DNA from: Bacteroidota bacterium
Lineage (GTDB): Bacteria > Bacteroidota > Bacteroidia > Palsa-965
DNA: 51,115 bases
NCBI GenBank assembly: GCA_013298545.1
Contig: JAAFIA010000027.1
Location: forward strand, 1 to 51,115
Reading direction: 5' to 3'
Shown: positions 1-8,147 of the stretch, one piece after another
Layout: the number at the start of each line of letters is the position of its first letter
How positions within the stretch are numbered: the stretch's first letter is position 1
Made by a program: the position numbers and the translations under genes
The notes under the pieces: model-generated
Database searches by the model: none
What the model saw: only the letters and a program-made list of their open reading frames with translations
Told to the model about the DNA's origin: nothing

Positions 1-38
1 CAGTTCACCGTATACCAAAACGGGAATACGGTGAACTG
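1..38. repeat. perfect 13-bp inverted repeat at the window edge
   Basis: Bases 1-13 (CAGTTCACCGTAT) are exactly complementary to 26-38, with a 12-base loop. It lies in the coding start of the outer-membrane protein gene and coincides with its frame break. Confidence 0.8.
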
Positions 39-130
39 GTTGTTTGTGCGGAAGCAGACGTAGCAAGGGCAAGCAACGTCATCAGAAAAATAAATCCTGA
101 ATTAAATGTGTAAAAGGCGGTTCGCCACAT
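1..130 (-). pseudogene. N-terminus of outer-membrane protein, cut by window edge and frame-broken
   Basis: Reading leftwards from an ATG at 128-130, the frame encodes a signal peptide (hydrophobic GFIFLMTLLALATSASAQ) followed by TTSSPYSRFGI. Many Bacteroidota outer-membrane proteins begin their mature part with an SPYSRFGIGDL-like motif, and such genes are often found next to coaX (recalled knowledge). Here the frame hits TGA at 5-7 directly after GIR. Removing one base near 10-13 would restore GI-GEL, the expected continuation. The first 13 bases are also an exact inverted copy of 26-38, so the break may be real, a sequencing error or a fold-back artefact at a contig end. The start codon lies inside the last 29 bp of coaX, suggesting translational coupling. 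Only about 40 residues are visible, so the family call is tentative. Confidence 0.5.
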
Positions 131-848
131 GATGTTCGAGTATTCGATTGAGGCCCTCAGCAACGAGCATTGGGCGTGCAAAGATGCCATTTTTCAGGGC
201 GTTTGCCAAATACAAGGCATCGCCACCTCCGGCAATGGTTTTTAAGCCGGGAAATTGAGTTTCGTATTGCGCGATTAGTCCGCCGACTTCTGCTTGAACA
301 GCCTGCAAAACACCCGCACGAATAGATGTTTCGGTACTTGTTCCCAAAAGTGGATTATCGCCTTCGGGATCGACAAGGGGCAGACCTCGTGTAAACGCAT
401 GTAACGCTTTAAAGCGCATGTAAATGCCGGGAGCAATTGCTCCACCCAAAAATTGGCCTTCGGCACTTATGATGTTATAGGTTATACACGTTCCCACAGT
501 CATGGCCAAGACGGGCGTATTGGGGAAAAGTTGCCAAGCTGCAACAGCAGCAGCCAACCGATCATATCCGAGTGTTTCGGGCGTGGCGTATTGATTGCCA
601 ATGGGCAAAGCCGTTTGCGGGCCGAGGTGAAGCGTTGGAAAAAATGTATTTAAATCGGCGATTAGATTTTCTGAGAGGGGAATAACAGCGGCCACAATAG
701 CGGCTTCAACGGGCTTTCCACCCGCAAAGGCCAGAATGTGTTCCAATTCCGGCCCTTCGATTTGGGCGTGTTCAAACACTTCGCCGCCACGAAAAAGTAT
801 GGCTTTGCAAGCCGTGTTGCCAAAATCTAAAACCAAGCGGTAATTCAT
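102..848 (-). CDS. coaX: type III pantothenate kinase
   Basis: Phosphorylates pantothenate, the first step of coenzyme A synthesis, in the cytosol. The 248-residue protein has the usual length of the family. The N-terminus LVLDFGNTACK holds the ASKHA phosphate-1 motif (Asp8, Gly10, Asn11, Thr12). GYDRLAAAVAAW supplies the conserved G-x-D-R segment, and VGTCITYNII followed by GGAIAPG matches the second phosphate loop. The ATG at 846-848 is preferred: an upstream in-frame TTG (860) would add four residues before the conserved strand. The 3' end overlaps the start of the next gene by 29 bp, indicating an operon. A perfect 14-bp inverted repeat (845-858/873-886) includes the start codon. Confidence 0.95.
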   Translation of the reverse strand: MNYRLVLDFGNTACKAILFRGGEVFEHAQIEGPELEHILAFAGGKPVEAAIVAAVIPLSENLIADLNTFFPTLHLGPQTALPIGNQYATPETLGYDRLAAAVAAWQLFPNTPVLAMTVGTCITYNIISAEGQFLGGAIAPGIYMRFKALHAFTRGLPLVDPEGDNPLLGTSTETSIRAGVLQAVQAEVGGLIAQYETQFPGLKTIAGGGDALYLANALKNGIFARPMLVAEGLNRILEHHVANRLLHI

Positions 849-886
849 AATCGGCGGCAAAGATCGGAAAAGGCCGCCGATTATGA
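845..886 (-). promoter_or_regulatory. perfect inverted repeat covering the coaX start codon
   Basis: TCATAATCGGCGGC at 845-858 is exactly complementary to 873-886, with a 14-base loop. In the coaX transcript the right arm contains the ATG, so a hairpin would hide the start codon. No T-run follows, so it is not a standard terminator for the upstream gene. The loop contains GATCTTTG, close to a TAnnTTTG -7 box, so transcription may instead start inside it. Confidence 0.45.
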
Positions 887-899
887 ACGTTAACGCGTG

Positions 900-2663
900 T
901 TAATGTTGTACAAGGAGTTTTTGGGTTTGAGCTTGTCCATCTGACGCAATAATTTGCACCAAATAAACACCATCAGGAATAAATGAAAGGTCTAATTGAA
1001 CCTGCGTCAAATTTCCGGCTTGGTATTCGCGAATCAATCGTCCATCGAGTGCTACAAGGTGGATGATTGCGTTTTCGGGAACATTTTCTAGCAGCGTTGT
1101 TTCTGTTGCGGGATTGGGGTACATCTTGATTTGTGCCTGTTCTTCAGAAGATAAGGGGGCGGGGGCCGCTTGGCGGATGGGAATGGTTTGATAACTCAGA
1201 CGTGTCATAAACCCATCGCTCACACCAAAAGAAGTGAGTTGAAATTGTGTCCCTGCATACGGTGCAAAATTGGTTGTTCCATTGAATCCGCCAATCGTAA
1301 ATACATTGGTAAATGTATCGGTGATAACATCAATGGGTGCAACCGTTGGTGTGTATTTATAGGCCATCATCATATTTCCAGTAACAGAAGAATAGCCAGC
1401 CGTAAAACCACCAGAAAAATCGTTGAAGACAAAAGGTGTGCCGCCCGGATTCATATCAATGGAGCCAGAATATCTTCCGGTAATCACCACCGCATCATTG
1501 GATCCACCATATTTAAAGCGACTCACATCAAGCCCCGAAGCAATATCCTGATTTGATCCCGATCCGGCCAATTTCTTCACCCAGTCAAATGTGCCCGTAT
1601 TGCTATACTTCACCAGAAAAATATCGTCGTTACCAGTCGAATTTGTTTGATTGGCTGATGGAAATGCACTTGGGTTAAAATTGCACGTTCCAATAGCAAA
1701 ACGCCCCGTTACAAAGATATTTCCATTCCGATCTACGTCTAAATCGGTACCCTCATCTGTACCAACAGTCCCCATGCTTTTTGCCCAACGCAAATTACCA
1801 TTCAAGCCATTGTAAGAAGCCACAAAAATATCGACTTGTCCAACGAACGGGAATGAGACAACACCTGCACCAAGATCAAAATCAGTCGCGCTAGAAATTC
1901 CGCCACAAACAAATAAATTGCCAGCCGCATCGCAAGTAATGCGTCCGGCATATTCTGCTGAATTTGAACCTCCAACGCTAACCGACCAAATATGTGTGAA
2001 CAAAGGGCTATACTTTGCCACAAAAACATTGGGCGAGTTGGTAACTGTAAATTCACTCACACCAGCACCAGAGTCAAAATCGACTGTTTCTGAAAACGTC
2101 CCAATGAGTCCGATATTTCCACTTGCATCGATACACAGTGCTTTTCCTCCATCAGCACTCAAGCCACCTATGCGCAATAAATTGAGCAGCCCCCCCGAAG
2201 GACTATATTTAGCTATAAAAATATCGCTACCACCAACGCTCGTTAGGCTTTGATTACTTGCGCCCACATCAAAATTGCATGTTCCCATAAAAAAACCTGT
2301 TGCATAGATATTTCCGGCAGCATCGGCCACCAAACCACTGATACTTTCGTTGTTATTGGGATTACCAATGAGTTTTTTCCAGATCAAATTGCCGAGAAAA
2401 TCGTACTTACAGATAAACTGATCGGCATTGTTTCCGATCAGCGTAGAAACGGCTGCGCCAAAAGCCATATCGGCAGTATTGGTAAGTCGCCCAGCAAGGT
2501 AAATGCCTTCGTTTGTTTCGGCAATGGCTGTAACTTGGTCGAATCCAACACCGCCAACTTGATTGGCTTGCATAATGCCTATTTGATCGAATGGGGCGGT
2601 TTGGCTCTGCAGCAGTTCGAGGCTAAACATGCCGAGACCGAGGAGAAGATGCTTGTAGTTCAT
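900..2663 (-). CDS. secreted beta-propeller (SBBP-repeat) protein with T9SS sorting domain
   Basis: A 587-residue exported protein. It has a short signal peptide (MNYKHLLLGLGMFSLELLQSQ). About eight repeated blades follow, built around DxxGNIYxTGxF and (T)CNFDxGA motifs, typical of SBBP/NHL-like beta-propellers in Bacteroidota surface proteins. The last 75 residues (KMYPNPATETTLL to VQIIASDGQAQTQKLLVQH) form a type A Type IX secretion sorting domain, so the protein should cross the outer membrane and be anchored or released there. No catalytic motif is visible; a structural or binding role is likely. Upstream, TAGGTTTG (2686-2693, minus strand) is a possible -7 box 22 bp before the ATG. Confidence 0.85.
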   Translation of the reverse strand: MNYKHLLLGLGMFSLELLQSQTAPFDQIGIMQANQVGGVGFDQVTAIAETNEGIYLAGRLTNTADMAFGAAVSTLIGNNADQFICKYDFLGNLIWKKLIGNPNNNESISGLVADAAGNIYATGFFMGTCNFDVGASNQSLTSVGGSDIFIAKYSPSGGLLNLLRIGGLSADGGKALCIDASGNIGLIGTFSETVDFDSGAGVSEFTVTNSPNVFVAKYSPLFTHIWSVSVGGSNSAEYAGRITCDAAGNLFVCGGISSATDFDLGAGVVSFPFVGQVDIFVASYNGLNGNLRWAKSMGTVGTDEGTDLDVDRNGNIFVTGRFAIGTCNFNPSAFPSANQTNSTGNDDIFLVKYSNTGTFDWVKKLAGSGSNQDIASGLDVSRFKYGGSNDAVVITGRYSGSIDMNPGGTPFVFNDFSGGFTAGYSSVTGNMMMAYKYTPTVAPIDVITDTFTNVFTIGGFNGTTNFAPYAGTQFQLTSFGVSDGFMTRLSYQTIPIRQAAPAPLSSEEQAQIKMYPNPATETTLLENVPENAIIHLVALDGRLIREYQAGNLTQVQLDLSFIPDGVYLVQIIASDGQAQTQKLLVQH

Positions 2664-2767
2664 AAGGTCTATTTTTTTGTTTCACCAAACCTACATCGGT
2701 TAACTTGCTGGTTTATTGGACTTTTGGTGGGAATCATTTCTGGGGCTTGTACTTTTTCAGGCATTTA

Positions 2768-2798
2768 TTTTGCAAAATCAAAATAATGCCTACATTTG
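2768..2798 (+). promoter_or_regulatory. Bacteroidota-type promoter of tRNA-Phe
   Basis: TTTTG (2768-2772), an 18-base spacer and TACATTTG (2791-2798) match the TTTG / TAnnTTTG consensus of the Bacteroidota housekeeping sigma factor. The tRNA begins 15 bp downstream. Confidence 0.7.
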
Positions 2799-2813
2799 CG
2801 ACCCTAAAGTGAA

Positions 2814-2886
2814 GGCTTGGTAGCTCAGTTGGTAGAGCAACAGACTGAAAATCTGTGTGTCGACGGTTCGATTCCGCCCCAAGCCA
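2814..2886 (+). tRNA. tRNA-Phe (anticodon GAA)
   Basis: The cloverleaf can be drawn by eye. Acceptor arms are GGCTTGG (2814-2820) and CCAAGCC (2879-2885) with discriminator A. The D-arm region is TAGCTCAGTTGGTAGAGCA. The anticodon stem ACAGA/TCTGT encloses loop CTGAAAA, giving GAA. The T-loop is TTCGATT. The T-stem GACGG/CCGCC has one A-C mismatch. CCA is not encoded. It is followed by a tandem repeat array whose units begin with a copy of the acceptor end. Confidence 0.95.
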
Positions 2887-2891
2887 CTTTC

Positions 2892-2923
2892 AAAAAAGCA
2901 TTCGCAATCGCGAATGCTTTTTT
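2892..2923 (+). terminator. intrinsic terminator of tRNA-Phe (repeated at 3033-3064 and 3174-3205)
   Basis: A 14-bp perfect stem AAAAAAGCATTCGC / GCGAATGCTTTTTT with loop AATC starts six bases after the tRNA. It is duplicated in each of the next two 141-bp units. Confidence 0.85.
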
Positions 2924-2978
2924 GTTTTAATTCGATCTGGCGGAATCGAACGCAGCCGCACCGTCTGGCTCCTTCGCT

Positions 2979-3003
2979 AAAAATGTCTCCCAGACATTTT
3001 TTT
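2979..3003 (+). terminator. second terminator-like hairpin of the repeat unit (also at 3120-3144 and 3261-3285)
   Basis: Stem AAAAATGTCT / AGACATTTTT with loop CCC and a run of seven T. It gives each repeat unit two terminator-like structures. Confidence 0.6.
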
Positions 3004-3321
3004 AACGCTCGGCCCTGCCCCAAGACACTTTCAAAAAAGCATTCGCAATCGCGAATGCTTTTTTGTTTTAATTCGATCTGGCGGAATCGAACGCAGCCGC
3101 ACAGGCTGGCTCCTTCGCTAAAAATGTCTCCCAGACATTTTTTTAACGCTCGGCCCTGCCCCAAGACACTTTCAAAAAAGCATTCGCAATCGCGAATGCT
3201 TTTTTGTTTTAATCCGATCTGGCGGAATCGAACGCAGCCGCACAGGCTGGCTCCTTCGCTAAAAATGTCTCCCAGACATTTTTTTAACGCTCGGCCCTAC
3301 CCCAAGCCACGTTCAAAAAAG

Positions 3322-3361
3322 ATCAAAAAAAATCGGACGACTCTGAAAGAATCGCCCGATT
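3322..3361 (-). terminator. intrinsic terminator of the T9SS gene at 3378
   Basis: On the minus strand a 10-bp stem (AATCGGGCGA / TCGTCCGATT, one G-U pair) is followed by at least eight T. It lies 16 bp after the stop codon of the upstream gene. Confidence 0.8.
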
Positions 3362-3377
3362 ATGCTTTTTGTATGTA

Positions 3378-5033
3378 TTACTGCGTAATGATCAATTTAT
3401 CCGATTTCACTTCCTGCTCACCAGCCTTCAACCGATACAAATAAACGCCTGGGCTAATGTTGCTGATATCAATTATCAAGTCACCACTCGTTGCAGGAAT
3501 TGTTTTGCTTTGAATCAACTCGCCAAGGATGTTTGTGATTTCAAATACCCAAACAGATTCAGAAGAATTGTTGATCGTTAATTGCGTTGTAGCCGGATTG
3601 GGGAAAATGGAAATCGCATTTTCTTTTTCGATTGCAGCTAAACGAAATGGATTGGTACATTCGTCCAAAAGTGCATTATTGATTTGACGAACACCTATTG
3701 TAACAGGAGTTGTAATGGGTGTAACTGCAGTCAAAAACGTACTGGGAGTAGCTGTAAATGTTATTGTCGCAACAGAAGTGCCTGTTGGCATAGAGCATGT
3801 TCCATTACCCATTAAATCTGTTCTGACAAGCCAACTGTAGTATTGATTATTGGGTGTTGGAAATCCAGGCCAAGAACCAATGAGTTCATGTTCGCCAGCC
3901 ATAAAAAGTGCTTGAAAAATTGAACTGTATAAAATATCGGTCAACCGTTCGTTACCCGGCAAAGGTGGCTGGCCGTATTGTTGGTATATGATTGGATTCA
4001 AATTATTATCGACGATGGCTAGAAAGCCATTATCATTTCCGGCTGTCGCATTTTCTTCGCCGCAAATGATGTAATTACCCGTGGTCAAATCGGTGGTAAT
4101 TGCGGTTGGACGATTGCCGATTACAACTGGATTTAATGCAGCAATACTCAATGTTGTACCTGTTATATCATTCACTTCAATCAAAAAAGGATTGGAGTTT
4201 GTTGCATCATGTCCAACAACTACTTGTGTAAAATTGCTTGCACTTACAGTTACATCTACGCCTTCTTCATTGGAACCGGCATCGTAGGTATTACTTGCTA
4301 TTAAAATGCTTGCGGTATTGTCTGTTTGCACAATAAATATATCGTCATTGCTTCCATTGAAACTTGTGCCAACTAATGTATAATTTCCAGAAATTGGATT
4401 CAAACATAAACGTGCAGGACGATCATCACCAACACCACTATCATAGATGGTGCTAGCAAGGATAAATCCTGCTGCATTTACAAACGTCAGTTGTAAATCA
4501 AGATCACCCCCGTTGATGGTATTGTCGAATTGACCAAGAACGGCATAATTGCTCGATGCAGGATCAAAAACAACAGAGGTGGCGCGCAGGTTGCCAAGTT
4601 CGGTTTGCCCCAAATAATTCCCAGCACCGTCAACGCGAATAAGCACACTTTGCGCTTGCGCGGGTGTTGCCATTGCATAAGCCAGAATAGCATATTCATT
4701 AACATAAGGATTCAATGCAATCGACATCCCATCTGCGATCACGATTGGTGCAAACGTGCTTACATTGATTGGATAAATTTTTGACCAAAGAGGAAGACCA
4801 AAAGCACCATGCTTCGTCAGTGTTACAACCGGACGATTGCTTGGACTTGGCGTATAGGATGTACCAACAACCATGAATTCTTGAGGGACAAATGATTCAA
4901 TCACTTCACGTCCAATCCCATGATCAAATCCAGACCCTAGTGGACGATAAAAACTACTGAATTGAGCTTGCATACTTGTTGCTGCAAGCAAAAGAACACC
5001 TGTGGCCATGAGCCAGCGTTTTGTTGTTTTCAT
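3378..5033 (-). CDS. secreted T9SS cargo protein, probable beta-propeller
   Basis: A 551-residue protein with a clear signal peptide (MKTTKRWLMATGVLLLAATSMQAQ). The body has recurring blades of the type SGNYTLVGTS / TGNYIICGEE / SNYAVLGQFD, consistent with a propeller. The C-terminus (ISIFPNPATTQLTI to YRLKAGEQEVKSDKLIITQ) is a type A Type IX sorting domain. The protein is expected at the cell surface or outside. No enzymatic residues are recognisable. The 5' flank is very AT-rich, and the gene ends at a good intrinsic terminator next to the tRNA repeat array. Confidence 0.8.
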   Translation of the reverse strand: MKTTKRWLMATGVLLLAATSMQAQFSSFYRPLGSGFDHGIGREVIESFVPQEFMVVGTSYTPSPSNRPVVTLTKHGAFGLPLWSKIYPINVSTFAPIVIADGMSIALNPYVNEYAILAYAMATPAQAQSVLIRVDGAGNYLGQTELGNLRATSVVFDPASSNYAVLGQFDNTINGGDLDLQLTFVNAAGFILASTIYDSGVGDDRPARLCLNPISGNYTLVGTSFNGSNDDIFIVQTDNTASILIASNTYDAGSNEEGVDVTVSASNFTQVVVGHDATNSNPFLIEVNDITGTTLSIAALNPVVIGNRPTAITTDLTTGNYIICGEENATAGNDNGFLAIVDNNLNPIIYQQYGQPPLPGNERLTDILYSSIFQALFMAGEHELIGSWPGFPTPNNQYYSWLVRTDLMGNGTCSMPTGTSVATITFTATPSTFLTAVTPITTPVTIGVRQINNALLDECTNPFRLAAIEKENAISIFPNPATTQLTINNSSESVWVFEITNILGELIQSKTIPATSGDLIIDISNISPGVYLYRLKAGEQEVKSDKLIITQ

Positions 5034-5314
5034 GATTTTGAATATTTAGTTTATAGTAATTATAAATAACTGCTAGTAAATATAGTAAATGGGCAATACA
5101 AAGCATATTTATCGAACAAAATATAATACTAGTCGATAAAAATAAACGGTTCATGTATTTTATATAATGAATAATTAACAATTAATTATAAAATTCACCT
5201 GATTCCAAAATAGGGCAAATAAAAAAGCCATCCGCCTGAGGCGGATGGCTTTCCAGATGAGCTTAATATTTAGAGTTTATTAAGTTTTATCATTTGAGTT
5301 TGAGTTAAGAAAAA
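5034..5314. other. AT-rich intergenic stretch
   Basis: This 281-bp gap lies between two minus-strand genes. Apart from the cphA terminator at 5221-5252 it holds AT-rich sequence, probably the promoter region of the secreted protein gene. No convincing TAnnTTTG box or gene was found. Confidence 0.5.
5221..5252 (-). terminator. intrinsic terminator of cphA
   Basis: A 13-bp perfect stem (AAAGCCATCCGCC / GGCGGATGGCTTT, loop TGA) is followed on the minus strand by a T-run, 63 bp after the cphA stop. Confidence 0.85.
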
Positions 5315-7942
5315 CTACGCCGTTACGCCTTCCTCCGCCTCTTTATCCAAATATTGTTGCACAATATCAATGGCATTCGTAACTACATCGCTCAACGCTA
5401 CAATATATGTCCCTTCTTTGGCACTGCTGATGGCGTGTTTGATGGCTTCGGTTTCTTTCGGAATAATTTCGTAACTCACTTTTTTGCCTGATGCTTCAAT
5501 GCCTTCGAGAATAAGTCCGATGATTTCTTCTTCGGTACGTCCACGCAAATGTTTTTCTTGACGGATGATGATGTGATCGAACATGCGTCCGGCAATGGTT
5601 GCGCAATCGCGGATATCGGAATCGCGGCGGTCGCCAACACCCGCAATAATACCAACCTTGTGTGGCGACTGAACAGATTGCATAAATTCTTCGATGCCTA
5701 AATAGCCCGCAGGATTGTGTGCAAAATCAATCATCACGTTAAACTTCTTGAAGTTGAACACATTCATCCGCCCCGGTGTTTGTGCGGCACCTGGAATAAA
5801 CGTAGTGAGCGATGTTTTGATGTCTTCTGTTTTGAATCCGTACAAATAACTCGCCAGTGTTGCGGCAAGAACGTTGGCAATCATGAATCGTGCACGGCCG
5901 CCCATGGTCAAGGGAACATGTGTTGCTTTCTCAACACGGATTTTCCAATCGCCTTTTTTGATGGTGATGAATCCATTTTCGTAGATCGCAGCAATTCCTC
6001 CCGCACGGCAATGATTCACAATGGCATCGCAATGTTCGTTCATGCTAAACAAAGCAACATGGCACGAAAGTGATTTGGCAATTTCCAGACATTGTGCATC
6101 TTCTGCATTCAGAATGGCCCAGCCATCTTTTTTCACACTTTTCACAACGGTACTTTTCACACGCGCCAAATCTTCGAGCGTATGAATATCGCTCAAGCCC
6201 AGATGGTCTTCTTGGATATTGGTAATGATTGCAATGTCGCAACGACTGAATCCAAGTCCAGAACGCAAAATACCGCCACGGGCTGTTTCGAGTACCGCAA
6301 ATTCTACGGTCGGATCTTTTAAAATATATTCGGCACTGAGTGGCCCTGTTGTATCGCCTTTTTCGAGCATGTGATTTTGCACATAAATACCATCGGATGT
6401 GGTGTAACCAACTTTAAATCCGTTGAACTTAACAATGTGTGCAAGCAAACGCGTGGTGGTGGTTTTACCATTTGTTCCCGTTACAGCAATGATCGGAATG
6501 CGACTTGGTTTTCCGGGAGGATAAAGCATATCAATAACTGGAGCAGCTACGTTGCGCGGCAATCCTTCGGAAGGTGCTAAGTGCATACGGAAACCGGGAG
6601 CAGCATTGACTTCCAACACCACACCACCATTTTCTTTCAAGGGTTGTGTCAGGTTTTTCGCCATGATGTCGATACCACACACATCCAATCCGATAACACG
6701 TGCAATGCGTTCGGCGAGGAAAATATTTTCAGGGTGCATGAGATCGGTTACGTCAATCGATGTTCCGCCCGTACTCAGGTTTGCAGTTGATTTGAGGTAA
6801 ACGATTTCATCTTTTGCGGGAACCGTTTCTAAGGAATATCCTTTTTTATCAAGCAAATCTGTGGTATCGCGATCGACGGAAATTTCGGTGAGTACATTTT
6901 CATGACCATAGCCACGACGCGGATCTTTGTTCTCGGTATCAATCAATTCTTGAATCGTATTCGTACCATTTCCTTTCACGTGTGCCGGCACGCGTTGCGC
7001 GGCTGCAACAACTTTATTGTCGATGACAAGGACACGAAAATCAAAACCAGTAATGAATTTTTCTACAATGACACGACGGCTGTATTTTTTAGCATGCGCC
7101 AATCCGGCAACGGCATCATCCCAAGCAACAACATTGATGGAAGCGCCTTTACCGTGGTTGCCATCGAGTGGTTTAATGACAATGGGATAGCCAATGCGAT
7201 CAATTGTTTTTTGCAAATCTTCTTCATCCACACAGATATCGCCTTTGGCCACAGGGATGCTAGCGGCATCGAGCATTTTTTTGGTATCTTCTTTATCGCA
7301 AGCAATATCGACGGCAATGTTGCTGGTTTTGCAGGTAATGGTGGCTTGAAAACGCATTTGATTGACACCGTAGCCTAACTGCACAAGTGAATTTGTACCC
7401 AAACGAATCCAAGGAATATCGCGGGCTACAGCTTCATCAACAATACTTCCGGTACTTGGTCCGAGCCGGACTTCTTCGCGGATTTCGCGCATTTTTTTCA
7501 AATCGGCTTGCAAATCGTATGCTTCGCCTTTGATGAGTGCTTCGGCAATACGCACGGCAGATTCGGCAGCAAACAAGCCTACTTTTTCCTCAACATAGCT
7601 GAAGCATACGTTGTAAACGCCGGGTGTTTTTGTTTCGCGGGTGCGACCAAATCCGGTTTCCATGCCTGCCAGACTTTGTGTTTCGAGGGCAATGTGTTCG
7701 ATCACATGGCCCATCCATGTACCACGTTCTACACGCATAAAAAAACCGCCACGCACTTCTTCTGAGCAGCGATGTTCAACCATAGAAGGAAACATGGCTT
7801 CGATGCGTTCGCGGAAACCAGGAATTTTATCGGTTGGCAATTGTTCCATCTCTTCGAGATCGAGCCGCATTTGAATTAATTTTTTGCGGTTGACGCTCCA
7901 GATGTTCGGGCCGCGCAGGGCTTGTATGCTAAGTATTTTCAC
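5315..7942 (-). CDS. cphA: cyanophycin synthetase
   Basis: Makes cyanophycin (multi-L-arginyl-poly-L-aspartate) from Asp and Arg with ATP, without ribosomes. From the GTG at 7940-7942 the protein is 875 residues, normal for CphA, and starts VKILSIQALRGPN like known family members; an upstream ATG (8011) would add 23 unconserved residues. Residues 1-160 form the N-terminal domain. The ATP-grasp domain spans about 200-480, with the glycine loop GNHGKGASINV (~261-271) and the EVNAAPGFRMHL metal/phosphate segment (~444-455). The Mur-ligase-like domain covers about 485-875, with P-loop TGTNGKTTTTR (~488-498), NIQEDHLG and AHNPAGY. Neighbouring cphB and isoaspartyl peptidase genes complete the cycle. 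Confidence 0.95.
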   Translation of the reverse strand: MKILSIQALRGPNIWSVNRKKLIQMRLDLEEMEQLPTDKIPGFRERIEAMFPSMVEHRCSEEVRGGFFMRVERGTWMGHVIEHIALETQSLAGMETGFGRTRETKTPGVYNVCFSYVEEKVGLFAAESAVRIAEALIKGEAYDLQADLKKMREIREEVRLGPSTGSIVDEAVARDIPWIRLGTNSLVQLGYGVNQMRFQATITCKTSNIAVDIACDKEDTKKMLDAASIPVAKGDICVDEEDLQKTIDRIGYPIVIKPLDGNHGKGASINVVAWDDAVAGLAHAKKYSRRVIVEKFITGFDFRVLVIDNKVVAAAQRVPAHVKGNGTNTIQELIDTENKDPRRGYGHENVLTEISVDRDTTDLLDKKGYSLETVPAKDEIVYLKSTANLSTGGTSIDVTDLMHPENIFLAERIARVIGLDVCGIDIMAKNLTQPLKENGGVVLEVNAAPGFRMHLAPSEGLPRNVAAPVIDMLYPPGKPSRIPIIAVTGTNGKTTTTRLLAHIVKFNGFKVGYTTSDGIYVQNHMLEKGDTTGPLSAEYILKDPTVEFAVLETARGGILRSGLGFSRCDIAIITNIQEDHLGLSDIHTLEDLARVKSTVVKSVKKDGWAILNAEDAQCLEIAKSLSCHVALFSMNEHCDAIVNHCRAGGIAAIYENGFITIKKGDWKIRVEKATHVPLTMGGRARFMIANVLAATLASYLYGFKTEDIKTSLTTFIPGAAQTPGRMNVFNFKKFNVMIDFAHNPAGYLGIEEFMQSVQSPHKVGIIAGVGDRRDSDIRDCATIAGRMFDHIIIRQEKHLRGRTEEEIIGLILEGIEASGKKVSYEIIPKETEAIKHAISSAKEGTYIVALSDVVTNAIDIVQQYLDKEAEEGVTA

Positions 7943-8086
7943 AAGGATGTTTTTTTCGTGGATTGTAAATATATAAAAAGGAATTTGAAAACAGCGATAA
8001 AGATTAAACATTCAAAACCCATTTGCTGAATTTCAACAACATAGTTTCTCATCAATTGATATTTTCAAAATCATCATTCTTTTTGT

Positions 8087-8122
8087 TTTTGTTTTACACG
8101 TATTCGCAATAAAATATATTTG
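8087..8122 (+). promoter_or_regulatory. promoter of the nucleotide cyclase gene
   Basis: TTTTG ending at 8091 and TATATTTG at 8115-8122, separated by 23 bases, resemble the Bacteroidota consensus. The ATG is 25 bp downstream. The rest of the 205-bp divergent region with cphA is AT-rich without other recognisable elements. Confidence 0.55.
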
Positions 8123-8147
8123 TTTCATGTTCTTGATAGCCTAAAAA

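Larger units (their letters stand above)
2881..3322. repeat. three 141-bp tandem repeats plus partial fourth, downstream of tRNA-Phe
   Basis: Units start at 2881, 3022 and 3163 with exact 141-bp period, and a fourth copy stops after about 19 bp (3304-3322). Copies differ at only a handful of positions (for example CCGTC in unit 1 against CAGGC in units 2 and 3). Each unit holds, in order: an acceptor-end-like AAG(C/A)CAC, a strong hairpin with flanking A/T runs (2892-2923 in unit 1), a stretch GGCGGAATCGAAC that is the reverse complement of the tRNA T-arm (2939-2951), a second hairpin with T-run (2979-3003), and a (C)GCCCC(AAG) end resembling the tRNA 3' end. Open frames through the array on both strands only translate the repeat and are not convincing genes. 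Confidence 0.9.

Noticed and set aside
2881-3322. CRISPR array
   Set aside because: The units are 141 bp, directly adjacent, without unique spacers, and no cas genes are present.
2790-3444. Long open frames on both strands across the tRNA repeat array
   Set aside because: They only translate the 141-bp repeat with its terminator hairpins; identical peptide blocks recur because the DNA repeats. No start context or family match.
5717-7378. Several plus-strand open frames opposite cphA
   Set aside because: They are shadows of a fully conserved synthetase on the other strand.
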